Assembly (NCBI GenBank): GCA_025093555.1
Contig: JAIWNF010000025.1
Location: 620,001-684,000, forward strand
DNA length: 64,000 nucleotides
Origin: Circinella umbellata
Lineage: Eukaryota; Mucoromycota; Mucoromycetes; Mucorales; Lichtheimiaceae
Direction: 5' to 3'
Under the pieces are notes generated by a model, which saw only the letters and a program-made list of their open reading frames with translations, ran no database searches and was not told the origin of the DNA. The position numbers and the translations under genes were made by a program. Position 1 is the stretch's first letter; the number at the start of each line of letters is the position of its first letter. Of the stretch, positions 1 through 12,388 are shown one piece after another.

Positions 1-1729
1 ATGATTATATAAAAATGTTGGCTGTACACATTCAGGTTCAATAAAATGAGAAATAAGTTTATCAAGAATACGTGGTACTGTCAAAGGTCCGGATAATCCA
101 ACGCGGTGTTCTCGACATGCGGCAACAAGTTGATCCGTTGGTTCTATATATAAATCAACACATATATATAAAGCCTAATAAGAAAGTTGTTCGTCTCATA
201 ATGATTATTTCTTTTTTGTTGTATATGATATTTTGCCTTCTGCTTTCAAAAGTTCTCCAAGGGGTAAATTTAATACTGATTCCAATCGATCCAATACATG
301 AATACGTTTAAATGGCTCATCAAATAAAACAGGTGTTTCGTGCTTTTTATGAATACTTTGTGCTAAACCTATATTATAATTCATCCCGTATAAAATGTAA
401 ATACAAATTCCCAACTAAAACACGATATTTCATCATTTTTTTTTTTACCTCGAAGCATCGATTCCGTGTCATCCATCAAACTTTCCAAGTTACCATAGGC
501 TTGATAAAATTCACAAGTGGTAAATTCTGGATTATGATCAGCATCAATACCTTCATTTCGAAATTGTTTTCCAATTTCATAAACACGATCCATGCCTCCA
601 ATAACCAATTGCTAAAAGTTAATTAGTATTAGTTATGATACTAAAAATGAAAAGTTATATAAGATGAGGCCAAAAATTTACCTTAAGATAAAGCTCAGGT
701 GCAATTCGAAGTTGCATATCCATACCTAAAGCATGGGAATGAGTCATGAATGGTCTTGCATTCGCACCACCTGCTTTATCTGCTAATACAGGTGTTTCTA
801 CTTCTAAAAATCCTCGATCCTCCAAGAATCTACGAATATATTGAATGATCTAAACCAATTTACTTTTTATTAATAATCATTATATTCATATTTTGACTCA
901 TTAGGTATATCCAAAAAGAAACAACTTACCTCGGCACGAACTCGTAAAGTTTGAGTGACATGAGGATTGACAAGCATATCCAAATGGCGTTGACGGAATC
1001 GTTTTTCTGGATCCTTTAATCCAGCCTTAGGTATATCATGAAGACATGGTGTTAATACACGCATTTCTCGAGTAACGAATACGCCTGGTTGTCCGCGATT
1101 TGTTTTACCAGGTACACCCGTAAATGCTGTATATTTATCCAAATATTTTGATTAATTTTATCAATCCCTAAACATGCAAAAGTAAACCCGTTATCTTTTT
1201 TTTTTCATTTTACTTACATGCAATATCACCACGACACAAAGCACGATTTGCTTCTGCAAATGAATCACCACCTTCATATCTTACTTTGGAAGCAATCACT
1301 TGTACAAGTTCACCATTTTGTATAACGTCATAAAAGACAAGTTTACCACTCGATTCGCGTTTAGAATGAATTCGACCTGTCAGTGTTACGATCGTATTTT
1401 CTGCTTTTTGACCCTTATCCAGAGAAGATGTCAATTGCCGAATACCATTAATTGTACTCCAAGTACCATGACGCTCTTTATCGAGCGCAAATCGTGGATA
1501 TTGATCACGTTTCAGATCAACTATGCCTTGCTCATGCTCTTGCTGATTTTTTAATGTACCTGTTTATTGAATCGAACCGTCAAAAAAACCGAGGCTATGA
1601 GACTGATTGATAAACAAAGAGAAGAGACTTACGAGCAGTAGTTGAGAATAATGAGCGGTTCCAGTGAAAAGGTTTATTGTGTATAGCTATTGCTCGGCGT
1701 AAATTTGCATTGGCTACTTTAAGCGCCAT
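1..1729 (-). CDS. MSK1: Mitochondrial lysyl-tRNA synthetase (class II), 3' end outside window
   Basis: Charges tRNA-Lys with lysine, probably in mitochondria. Exons on the minus strand: 1729-1633, 1559-1218, 1126-930, 849-682, 611-449, 368-237, 143-1; the reading frame is continuous through all of them and runs off the window. The first ~33 residues ([19 protein letters not shown]...) are Arg-rich and lack acidic residues, as in a mitochondrial presequence. An OB-fold anticodon-binding part follows ([20 protein letters not shown]), then the class II core with the motif 2 region [20 protein letters not shown]. The last visible residues, [15 protein letters not shown], match the LysRS segment that precedes motif 3, so motif 3 lies beyond position 1. 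The intron at 144-236 has a GC donor (see findings). It is head to head with RPL18, about 1.4 kb away. The LysRS assignment is very secure; mitochondrial location is inferred from the presequence. Confidence 0.93.
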
Positions 1730-3130
1730 TATTGCCTATGTGTACGAAATAAAAGACCTGTGAAAATAAAAACGTCGTCGCTATATGCTTGCTGCACTTT
1801 AAAACTCGCCAGGGCCATGACATGATAGTATACAATTTTCAGGGAAGCTGTCAAAATTGTCACAATAATCGAGGCAGCCTGGGAAAAACAAGTAGAGTAT
1901 TATTGAATTATTAAATCGTTTTTTGTTTAGCTGGTAATGCATTGAGAGTTCAGAGACGTAACTATACTGTGACATGTAATATAATGTCAAATATTCTTTA
2001 AAACATTAATTTGATTAAAGATTTTTTATACAAACAAAACTATGAATATGAAAAGAATAATGGTCACCACACAAATAACCGTTTTATCTCCCACAAGATG
2101 AAATAAACTCCCATTATGAGATACTTGTTCACACCTCATGATAAATATATTGTTCGCGCCATTTTGTTTCTAAATATTATTTCTATGCTAATTGTATTTA
2201 TTACTGTTGTACCAGAAATATACTTTCTCAACAACTTGTGAACTTCTTTTCTTATCTTTACACTTTTATGAAAATTCACAACAACTTTAAAAATGTCATT
2301 ATGATAAATTACACACATGAGAATAATGGTTTGTGTTTCATTCATGTATGGATAAGTGCTCTGATAATACTTTATTATGCAATGCACAATACCAATCCAA
2401 AACACTAAATTTCTTTATTATGATTCCTTTAACTCTTTATTTTACATTGATTTTTTTTTCATAATAAATAGTTATTTATTTACCTTTCTAATAAAAGTCT
2501 TCCAGTTCCTTGCATAATTATCTTTATCTTTGTATTGTGCTATATATAATTCATAATACTACTGCATGTAAATATAGAAGCAGATAATTTTAGCATTTCA
2601 TAATAATGAAATATCAAGATAACCTATTACTGAATTGTGTGAACAATCTATCTACACAAGAATCACTACTATCATACATACGCATCAGTCATATTAAATC
2701 AGTTCCAAAAATCTCAATGACTCTGTTGGCATTAAAGAATTCATATGGTTACCATCGATACATGTTATATAATAGTGACTCATGGTTTCCACCAAAGTAT
2801 AAATTATATCGGCCAAAAAAATTCAATCGATATAGAAAAAAACTCATATTAATATTGATATGTCGATCTGCTTTTGCGAAAGATTGAGAATCTAAACCTA
2901 TATTTTTAAGTCTTTCGTGTAAAAAAGGATGTGAATAATATCTTAATCCGTAAATCAAATTAGATAGGGAATATAGAAACATGTATCGAAAACGGTATAT
3001 CTATTTATTACGAGATCATCATGCATTTGGCTGGTAAATGAAGTATGTGCGGGGGGAGGAGGGGCGACATGCTCAAATAGGAAATTTCATTGGCGAGTCC
3101 ATTACTCCCTCTCAATTCCTTGCCTTCGAA
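1730..3130. other. Intergenic, divergent MSK1/RPL18 promoter region
   Basis: No convincing gene. Short open frames here are AT-rich, lack recognisable motifs and have no supporting splice signals. A GATG/ATGG-type simple repeat lies just downstream, inside the proposed RPL18 intron 1. Confidence 0.6.
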
Positions 3131-4147
3131 ATGGTAATGTACCGAATACGAAAAAATGATGGATGGATGATCGATATGGTGTGCAAACGATGAGACGAAT
3201 GGATGGATGAATGGATACATTAGATGGATGGATTGAACAAAAAAAAAATCAACTTTGACCAAAAAAAAAGATGGATGTTTATATATCCATAAGATATACA
3301 TGACCTTTTCTCAATGTCCATGCCGTACAGCAAATTGAATTTTCTAGTTTATCTAAAAATTCACCAATCGAGAAAAGAAGAAATCCATTCATTCTCGCTC
3401 CCAAATTGCAAACCATTACGATAAATCCAAACGAGAAAATGATGGAATTATGCTAATAATATTAGATATAATATAGGGTATCGACCTTAAGCATCACCAC
3501 GTTAAGAACACCAACAGAACGGCACCCAAGTCGGAAAACGTCTACCAACTTTTGTTGGTCAAGGTATATATATTTGGCTGTTGAGGTGAAAAGAGAAAGA
3601 GAAAAAAGAGTGTATAGGAGATCTCCATATATATAAAATATGTATGCATAGAAAAATATATGTATACTAAAATTATTATAATTATTATTAGTTATACCGT
3701 TTCTTGGCTCGTCGTACCGATGCCAACTTTAACAAGGTTGTCTTGAAGCGTTTGTTTATGTCCCGTATCAACCGACCTCCCGTCAGCATTTCGCGTTTAG
3801 TTAAGAGCGCCAAAGAAGGCAAGACCTTGGTTGTTGTTGGCAAGGTCACCGATGACTCACGTCTTTTGGAAGTTCCTAAGCTTTCCGTTGCTACTCTTAC
3901 CATTTCCAAGACTGCCAAGGCCCGTATCTTAAAGGCTGGTGGTGAAGTTTTGACTTTGGATCAATTGGCTCTTCGTGCTCCTACTGGTTCCAACACGGTC
4001 TTAGTTCGTGGTGCCAAGAACAGCCGTGAAGCTGTCAAGCATTTCGGTATGGGTCCTCACAAGAACAAGAAGCCCTATGTTCGCTCCAAGGGTCGCAAGT
4101 TCGAACGTGCTCGTGGCAAGCGTGCAAGCCGTGGTTTCAAGGTTTAA
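3131..4147 (+). CDS. RPL18: 60S ribosomal protein L18 (eL18)
   Basis: Structural protein of the large cytosolic ribosomal subunit. Exons: 3131-3133 (ATG only), 3477-3563, 3692-4147; predicted 181 residues, close to the usual 186-188. Visible family sequence: [40 protein letters not shown], and the C-terminal basic tail [11 protein letters not shown]. The coding part starting at 3477 begins with the second residue (Gly) and is preceded by a good acceptor (ATATAG) and a branch-like TGCTAAT at 3451. An upstream initiator exon is therefore required. The best candidate is ATG followed by GTAATG at 3131; this first exon is the least certain part. Codons are enriched in GGT, AAG and CGT, as expected of a highly expressed gene. 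Confidence 0.94.
3152..3232 (+). repeat. GATG/ATGG simple repeat in RPL18 intron 1
   Basis: Imperfect tetranucleotide repeats of ATGG/GATG units are interspersed with unrelated bases, within the proposed 343-nt first intron. No function is assigned. Confidence 0.6.
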
Positions 4148-4903
4148 AGAAGCATTTATCATTTTTTTTACCCTTTTATAATAAAGAGAGAGAAATAATA
4201 AAGAGAGAAAATGACTTTACTCGTTTCAATAGTTCATTATGTAATGTATTCTATTCATTCAATTCATACTACTAACTAATTCATAGCTTGTTGTAGCTGT
4301 ACTCAAGGAAATCTATCGTTATTTTATTTGATGGATTTGATTACATATCTAAAGCATAATTAGTCTATATTACATATCAACATTGATATGATTTCCACGT
4401 GTATTGGCTATGACAACCTGTCCAAAAATCCTACTTGCTTCTATTGCAATGTTACGACAGTGGGGAATATATTAGTTTTTTTTACTTGTTTTTTTTTTTT
4501 TTTTTGGTTTCCATTCATTAGCTATGTCATCTTTATTATTATTTACAACAATGCCTCATAGCAGATCTACGTTAAATATGTGACAATAGATGTTTTAACA
4601 CACTTTGATGAAGAAAACCATAAAAAGCTTATTTCGCTGCTATGTAATATATATTTAAAGTCCACTTTATCATAAGGTAACCCAAAGTTAAGCTGGAAAA
4701 ACAAATGCTTTTGCTTTGGGTGTAAGTTAGCTGGTATATCTTATTAGCCAACTATTGACTTTTTCATCTCAAATTCTGTTGAGACGATTTTCAAAACCGT
4801 ATGGTTATATTGAAAGTAAAATGGTATGACGATTTATTACAGTTATCTATGGGTTTATTAGTGGTGTATTAAAGTAAAATTATTTTTACAAATGACAACA
4901 TAT
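4148..4903. other. Intergenic between convergent RPL18 and MAK5
   Basis: 3' flanks of two convergent genes. Contains AATAAAG-type poly(A) signals just after RPL18 (4180-4200) and a long T run near 4486-4505. No gene seen. Confidence 0.6.
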
Positions 4904-7900
4904 TTAAGTAGCTTTGCCTGCAGCAATAGTTTCAATGGCATTAGTTTGGGCATGAGCTGGTAACAGTACATCTTTATCTATTATCATAATATGTGTTTGA
5001 AAATGTATATAAGTAATTAAGTCAAAAATGGTTTCACTTGTTCTCATCCTCCCCTTTCTAGTCGTCTATGTTACCTTTATTATTCTCAATCAATCGATCC
5101 ACCAAATCTGTAATAACACCACCAGTAAGATATTTTCTAGATACACCAAATGGAAGCATAGGTTGAGACAAAAGATGCTTGAGCTCTGCCTTTTTGTTTT
5201 GAATCTTGATCTTGACGGATTTTTTATTAGGCTTTGTATGTTCTTCTTCATCAAATTCAACATCCATTTCTTCTGCCATCTTTCGCATCCAATTTTCATC
5301 GTGTGAAGACTAAAATTGTTATTTGTTAAAACAGAAACATGTTAGGTTCTTCTGCAAAACAAACAAACAACTGTTACACTAAATATTTTTACCTTTTGTT
5401 CTTGATGCTCAAGTTTATCAATTTCGGCTGCAAGTTGTACACGCGACTTCATTTCATTAAGAATACCAACGTCGACTGGGAAATCAGGATATTGAACACC
5501 TTTTTTCAAAGTCTTATATAATTTTGTATAAAGTCTCAATTCATCAGGTGCAACAAGTAATAACGATACACCATCATGATTAGCACGAGCTGTACGACCA
5601 CTTCTGTGAACATAAATTTCACCCGATCTTGGGAGTTGATAATGGATAACATGGTCGACTAAAGGAATATCCAAACCACGAGCAGCTACATCAGATGCCA
5701 TCAGAACAGAATTCTTATTTGCCTTGAACCTTAAAATAAAATAAAAAAAAAAGTAGGTAGATATGAGTTAATAAAATAAAAAGGGCAAAACCAAAAAACA
5801 TCACTATATTTACCTATCAAGATTCTTCAAACGTTGTTTTTGTTGCATTTGTGCATGAAGACCTAATACTTCAATGTCAAGTAATTTAAAGATAGGTACC
5901 AATCGGCGCAAAGCATCAATACTATTCACAAATACAATTGTTCGACCAGGATAACGTGTTACGAAATAATAAACATAAAGATCCTTGTCATTCTTAAGAC
6001 AATCAATTTTGGCTTCAACCAAACGTGAAGCAACAACAGACTCAGTTGTAATATCGACAATAGCTGGGTCCTTATCAATCAACCCCAGACGTTCCATTAA
6101 ATCCTCTATATAGTTTTTTTTTCTACATTAGTAAAAAAAAAAAACCAAGTTCATAGAGTTGCCCGAACATTATACAAAAATATGTTATATTTACCCATAG
6201 ATCCAGGAGCTTTTTTGCCAGCCTTCTTTCTGCTTTTAATATTGTATCGAATTTCTTTACCCAAAGTAGCTGTAAACACAAATGTTTGATATTCTCCAGT
6301 GGCTAATATATATACATATATTTATCCCATCAATTTAGTATATACAACTAAATGTATTTTTATGTTTTACTATTTTATTTACCTTTATCGACAATTCGAG
6401 CTTTGTTATCCTCACATTGCTCGGGCCAATCGGTGGTATCTCTATCATTTTAAACTACAGTGTTATTCCAACAAAGATATTCATTCCCTTCCCTCCTCCA
6501 TCCTATAATTACTTACTGCTTCTTATTTGATAAAACATCCAGAATATTAGTTAATTCCTCAAAACGACCTTTTTCAAGCATACGATCAGCTTCATCCAAA
6601 ACCAAAAATTTAATATTCTTCAACATATCCATATAGGTGTCGTTCTAAATAAAAAAGAGAGAGATTCAAATAATACAAGTATTAGGCTCACAATCTGTCT
6701 TTGGGGGGAGTGATTTTATAATTCTTCATACATACTCCAGAAAAAACCTCCCATAAACGACCAGGAGTAGCCACAATAATATCTGGTTTATTTCTAATTT
6801 GACGTTGTTGTTTTTGTACCGACATACCACCAACAATAGCAGCTACCTATTAGAATAAAATAAAAGTTATTATCCCCCTTTATAACATGTAGACCGTACC
6901 TGAAACAAATTAAAAGACAACATACCTTTATATTAGCAAATGTGCCAATTTTTTCAATATGATTCTTAACTTGAATAGCTAATTCTCTTGTAGGGGTTAA
7001 TACAAGACCAGTTAATTCACCATCTCTTTCTTGAGATTTAGCAATATATTGGACCATGGGAATACCAAAAGCAAGTGTTTTACCAGAACCCTAGATAATG
7101 TGGTTTGTTAATAATAATGATAATAAAAATTAAGATCAATAGTAAAGAGAAATAATTACAGTTTCTGCTGCACCAATAACATTACGACCTCCTAATGCCA
7201 ATGGTAAAGTCTCACGTTGAATAGGAGTAGGTTCCGTAAATTTGTTATATTTGAGCGCATTCATAATTGGTTTGATTAATTTCAATGGTTTCCATGCTGT
7301 GACATCAACACCTAATTCATAAAACACATTATTAAAATCCAAATACAACTTTAATATATTCATAAATATCAACTTACTTTGATCAATGTCTTCGATAGAA
7401 GGACGATTGGTTTTCTTTTCCTTTTCCGGTGTCTCTTTCTGTTCTTCTTTTTTCACTTTTTTAACCTTTTTTGATTGTTCTTCAACTTCTTTTTCTTCTT
7501 CTTCTTCCTTCTCTTCTTCAATATCATCAGCTAATGATGCTTCAAGTTTCTCCATTTGTTTCTTTAATTGCTCTATTTTTTTCATTTTCTTATCTCGTGC
7601 TTTATCCTTTTTAGTTTCTTGTTTCTTTGGTTTTTCTTCTTTTTCTACTTCTTTTTTCTCGTTCTCATCATTATCCATTTCCTCAATATTATCTTCTTCC
7701 ATGGGATCATTGTTATCATTGGATACTTCTTCAGCTTGCTTTAATTTATCTTCAGCAGCTAATTTCTCATTAAATGTATCTATATCATAAAAATCCTTCA
7801 TTTCTTCAATTTCCAATGGTTTATCAGGTTCAGCACGTTTTCCACTTTTTCTGTCGGCTTTTTTGATACGCTAAAAAAAAAATTACGAATATTTTTTTAA

Positions 7901-8265
7901 CAAAAAAAGAAAAAAAACGTCTTCATACAAAAGAAAGATCTGAAAATAAAGATATAAACCTTAAATTTAGCCACTTTGCCATTCTGATCGTCACCGTCAT
8001 ATTCAATATGAACATCGTCGATTTCTTCCAGACATAAAAATCCACCCAAATCATCAGTGATCATGGAAGAGTCAGCTACTTCATTCCAATCCCAAGAATC
8101 AATGTTGCTTAAATCCTCATATTCGATCTCGGAATTGTGTTCTTGTGGTTGTTGAATAACTTTACGTTTTTTTGAAGAAGAAACAGTTGCTGTATCGCCA
8201 TTGTTGGACGATCGTTGACGTTTATTTTTAATATTTTTACCAGCGTTTTGTTTTTTGGGTGGCAT
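4904..8265 (-). CDS. MAK5: Nucleolar DEAD-box RNA helicase Mak5/DDX24
   Basis: ATP-dependent RNA helicase of 60S subunit assembly. Twelve exons: 8265-7960, 7870-7378, 7311-7160, 7090-6926, 6846-6736, 6644-6517, 6441-6383, 6302-6195, 6105-5814, 5729-5393, 5309-5075, 4977-4904; about 819 residues. The N-terminus carries [15 protein letters not shown] and an acidic/Lys coiled-coil stretch (~120-250). Helicase core: Q-motif region [18 protein letters not shown], Walker A AETGSGKT (~315-322), PTRELA (350-355), TPGR (399-402), DEAD (426-429), motif III as TAT (482-484) where SAT is usual, ARGLDIP (621-627), HRSGRTAR (646-653). The Mak5-specific linkage [11 protein letters not shown] precedes the core. 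The last exon ([19 protein letters not shown]...) is joined through a GTAACA donor; if that intron is kept, translation stops at 5058 after NIDD. Divergent from MIOX. Confidence 0.95.
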
Positions 8266-9051
8266 GGTTTATATATATGTGTAAGAAAAAAAAAAAAAGT
8301 TGTCAAAGCAAATTTTTATTTTATTTTCATGATTTCCTTTTTGAGTTAAAACACAGATTTTTTTTTTTTTTTTTTTTGCTTTAACTGCATTATCGATGAC
8401 CACCAGAACAACAACTGACTAATCGACCTTTGATACAGTGATCCTTTATTATAATAATATAAAGAAATTACAGTTGACATGGTCACACTCTAACTGCTAA
8501 TATTTCATACTAATAAAGTTTTGGTTTTATCACCACTAATCAAAGTTTACCGTGAGAAAAATAAAAAGGGGAAATATAGCAGTAGAGACCTTCAATCAAT
8601 GCATATAGTAACCATTTTAAAAGAATGATATGTGTTGCATTCAATATACGTACTTCTAACTATAAAGATAAACCTTTAAATGTAAGGTTAGGAATGATAG
8701 ATTATTTAATATTACCCTTCTTAGATCATTAGAACATACTTTTCTATTATGGTAATAATACTACATCTTTTTTTTTACATTGACAAGTGAATGTTGTAAA
8801 GCCACCAATCTCCAGGAAAGGAATAGTTTCTCGTAGAATATCTTACAAAATTTTTCCTATTGGCTCCGTCGATCCCAAACTTTGTGAGGGGGAGAGGGAT
8901 ACTTAAATATTGCCATATGAAGACGTGTTCCAAGCTTTTGACATTGTTGCCAATACATACATCCTCTTTCCTGTTTTTTTTCCTTCTTTTTATTTTATTT
9001 TTATACTTTTCTTTTATTCATTTTTAAATAGCACTATATTAAAATTAGAAA
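8266..9051. other. Shared upstream region of MAK5 and MIOX
   Basis: A 786-bp head-to-head intergenic region with long A/T tracts at 8287-8300 and 8360-8377. Purine-rich GTGAGGGGGAGAGGG at 8882-8896 is the only GC-rich patch and could be an upstream element of MIOX. No gene seen. Confidence 0.5.
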
Positions 9052-10149
9052 ATGATACATATGTATGAAGATTATCTTTATTCAATGAATTACCAAGGTA
9101 ACAATAACAACATACATAACGACGAGGAAGGTGAACCAAACAACAATAATACGTTACCAACAAAAATCTCAACAACAGAAGCATTAGTGACTTTAAACAG
9201 CAATAATCAAATTAACTATAATATGGTTCTGAACCATGAAATACGACAACAGCACCAACACCTAGAGAATCCGGCATATGCTCAATTCCGAAACTATGAA
9301 AATGCAATCACAAAAATGCCTGGAATTCCACGATTCTACAAAGAAAATCATGAAAATCAAACAGTGGAGCATGTTATTGCTATGAAAGCAAAGTACAGTC
9401 GGTTAGATAATGGATGGTTTTCTATATGGGATGCATTAGAAGTGATGGATGGATTAGTGGATAGTGCTGATCCGGATGTTAAAACAACACAAGCAGTTCA
9501 TGCATTACAAACAGCAGAAGCAGCAAGACGTGATGGACAACCAGATTGGTTTATTCTAACTTGTTTAATTCATGATTTGGGTAAAATGTTATATTTTATG
9601 GGTGAACCACAATGGACTGTAAGTTTCCTGGAGTTATATATATGTTTATTTAATGATTATATATATATAACACCTTTTTCCCGTTGTTATTAATAACGAG
9701 TTATAAATAAATAGGTGGTAGGTGATACATTTCCTGTTGGATGTAAATATGCAGATAAAATTGTGTATCGCGAGTTTTTCGTAAACAATCCTGATTTTTA
9801 TCACGAATTATATTCTACGGATCATGGTATTTACACTCCTCGCAGTGGATTTAAAAATGTTCATTTTAGTTTCGGTCATGATGAATATATGTACATGGTA
9901 TGCAAGGATTATTTACCGTCAGAAGCATTAGGTATCATACGATATCATTCCTTCTATGCATGGCATACAGAAGGGGAATATACTTGGCTAATGGATGATC
10001 AGGATACTGAAACGTTAAAATGGATCAAGTTATTTAACAAGTATGACTTGGGTTCTAATCTTTTAGATGAGCCACCCAATATAGAACATCTTAAACCATT
10101 TTATATTGATTTAATAGCTACTTATTTCCCTCCTAAAATACGATGGTAA
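9052..10149 (+). CDS. MIOX: Myo-inositol oxygenase
   Basis: Non-haem di-iron enzyme converting myo-inositol and O2 to D-glucuronate in the cytosol. Two exons, 9052-9618 and 9715-10149, joined in frame at QWT|VVGDT; 333 residues. All six metal ligands of the family are visible: H150 (QAVHALQTAE), H174/D175 (LIHDLGKM), H244 (GHDEYMY), H267 (RYHSFY) and D300 (FNKYDLGSN). Substrate-side residues such as DNGWFSIWDALEVMDGL are conserved. The N-terminus is about 50 residues longer than animal MIOX and is Asn-rich, low in complexity and probably disordered. ATGs at 9052 and 9061 are both in frame; the first is chosen. The presence of the gene suggests inositol catabolism or glucuronate supply, for example for polyuronide wall polymers; that link is inference. 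Confidence 0.96.
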
Positions 10150-10634
10150 TGATGATTGATGATAGCTTTTTAACTTTTTTATTTATTTATTTTGGTATTT
10201 TTTTAAAGTTTTAAATTTTTTTTATAAGGAAATTGAATTGTGGAGAACGCGAAAACAAAAGAAATGATATTCTTAACACACAACAACAGGAAAGATACAA
10301 TAATAATGTTGATTGATTGTAATGCCTTTACACTGTTATCTGTGATTAAAGTATTTTTGAACCAAATACTCTACCAGATAATTTATCGATTATATATGTG
10401 TTATTGAACCACTTTGGTGTCTTTATTTAGTTCATATACTGCGGGTCTCATAAGAGAAGCTCAGAAGCAATTAGAAAATTCTCATGTCAAAATAAGTTTA
10501 CCTCAAAGTGACCCCATCCTTCTCGAAACCCCGCAAAAGAAGAACATATCACACAAAAACCAACCTATACTTTTTTCCCCCCTCTCTCTCTTTTTTGTTT
10601 ATTATATCCCTACCACACATACACAAAAGAAAAT
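10150..10634. other. MIOX 3' flank and HEM3 promoter
   Basis: Pyrimidine-rich stretch at 10570-10600 immediately upstream of the HEM3 start, a common feature of fungal promoters. No separate gene seen. Confidence 0.5.
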
Positions 10635-11849
10635 ATGGCCTCAACTACCACAACAGCTAATAATTCCAACGTATTCGTCATTGGTACACGTCGATCACAA
10701 CTGGCCATGGCCCAAGCTTATATCGTACGAGACGAATTACAACAAAAGTTTCCTGACTACGAATTTAAAATCGAAGCTATGGCAACAACAGGTGATCGTA
10801 TTCTCGATGTAGCTTTGAGCAAAATTGGGGAAAAATCTTTATTTACCAAAGAACTCGAGTTGGCTTTGGACGATGGTCGTGTTGACTTTGTTGTCCATAG
10901 TTTCAAAGATCTTCCAACTGTTTTGGATCCTTCCATGGTTATTGGTGCTATTTGTGAACGTGAAAGTCCTTACGATGCTCTTGTTTTGGCTGAACGCACT
11001 GACAAAAAATATACCCTGGATACATTACCTAAAGGTTCAGTTGTAGGCACTAGCAGTCTTCGTCGCACAGCACAAATTATGCGTAGACGCCCTGACCTTG
11101 AGATCAAAAGTGTGGTAAGTGATATGAAAAGTAGTTTCCTTTTCTTTTATATGATTTTACGGGGATACTCAATTTACTTCTTTATTTTATTTCAACTGGG
11201 GATTATTTTACTCGTTTTTTTTTTTTTTTAGCGTGGCAACATGTAAGTTAAAGAGAAAAATGAATTATTATATCTCATGAAAATAAAGTTGCATATTAAT
11301 AATTTTTTCAACCACTGATAAAAAAAAATTAGTCATACTCGTCTTTCAAAATTGGACGACCCTGAAAATGGATTAGACGCATTGGTTTTGGCTGCTGCAG
11401 GTCTTATCCGCGTTGATTTAGGCTCACGTATCAATCAAACATTGAATGGTGTCATGTTACATGCAGTCTCACAAGGTGCACTTGGTATTGAGTGTCGTGC
11501 CAATGATGCTCGTGTCTTGAAGTTACTCAAGGCTTTGGATCATGAAGAGACTCGTATTGTATGTACTGCTGAGCGTGCCATGATGCGTGAATTGGAAGGT
11601 GGATGTACTGTTCCTATTGGTGTTCAAACCACTTTGGAAGGTGATACCCTTAAATTGGATGGTTTGGTTGCAAGTTTGGATGGTAAACAAATTGCTGAAT
11701 TCAAAGATGAAACCAAATTGGATTTGTCAGCATCGTTGGAAGCCAAGGAGCAAGTTGCAGGAGCACTGGGCCAAAGTGTCGCTCATGCTTTGATTAAAGC
11801 AGGAGCAGACGTTATTTTGAAAGAACTCAACCAAGATAGAAAGCCATAG
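10635..11849 (+). CDS. HEM3: Porphobilinogen deaminase (hydroxymethylbilane synthase)
   Basis: Haem biosynthesis: polymerises four porphobilinogens to hydroxymethylbilane in the cytosol. Exons: 10635-11114, 11232-11242 (11 nt), 11333-11849; 335 residues, normal for the family. Key features: IGTRRSQLAMAQ at the N-terminus, catalytic Asp92 in VHSFKDLP, the Arg-rich substrate/cofactor region GTSSLRRTAQIMRRRP, and RGNIHTRLSKLDD, whose first codons come from the 11-nt exon. Cys255 in EGGCTVPIGV is the attachment site of the dipyrromethane cofactor. Without the tiny exon the frame would shift and the RGN motif would be lost, so the exon is well supported. Codon use resembles RPL18, suggesting good expression. 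Confidence 0.97.
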
Positions 11850-12388
11850 AAAAGGTTTCTTTTTCTCGATTTTGCGTTTTTTGTTTGTATATTTTTTTTC
11901 CACCCCTCTCTTCCCCGCTATTTTTTGCTTTATTGATCCTGTAAAGAATAGGTCTTTACACATTTATTATATTCTTTTTATAGAAACTTATATAATTTTT
12001 TTTTCTTTCTTACTTACTCTTTTCTCATTTAGCAGAGTGAAAATTATTATTATTGCTATTTTTATTTTTTGAAGAGGATGATGGAGCTAGGAAAAGGTAT
12101 AGATAATTGTTGGGTCGTGAAATGATGTCTATAGTTATATTATTATAGTATCCAGCAATAATGTGTATAACCATAAGTATGACTATCATATTATTATGTA
12201 CTGATTTGTTTCGTGTGGTATGGGTATAATTTTGGTATCGGGACAAAGTGATATCATCGGTATGCATTTAGTTGTATGAGTCTAATATGATAACGACAGG
12301 AAATGTGCGAGTCAGAAAAAAAAGAACAATCAATGCAAAAGAAATAAAAAATGCTTTTTTTTTCTTACCTTTTATATTATTACTGTTA
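11850..12388. other. Intergenic between convergent HEM3 and the gene at 12.4-13.9 kb
   Basis: AT-rich 3' flanks with T tracts (11890-11900, 11996-12004). Nothing gene-like seen. Confidence 0.55.

Noticed and set aside
7386..7790. 134-codon Ser/Phe-rich plus-strand frame
   Set aside because: Exact antisense of the Lys/Glu-rich coiled-coil exon of MAK5; its composition is a shadow of that exon.
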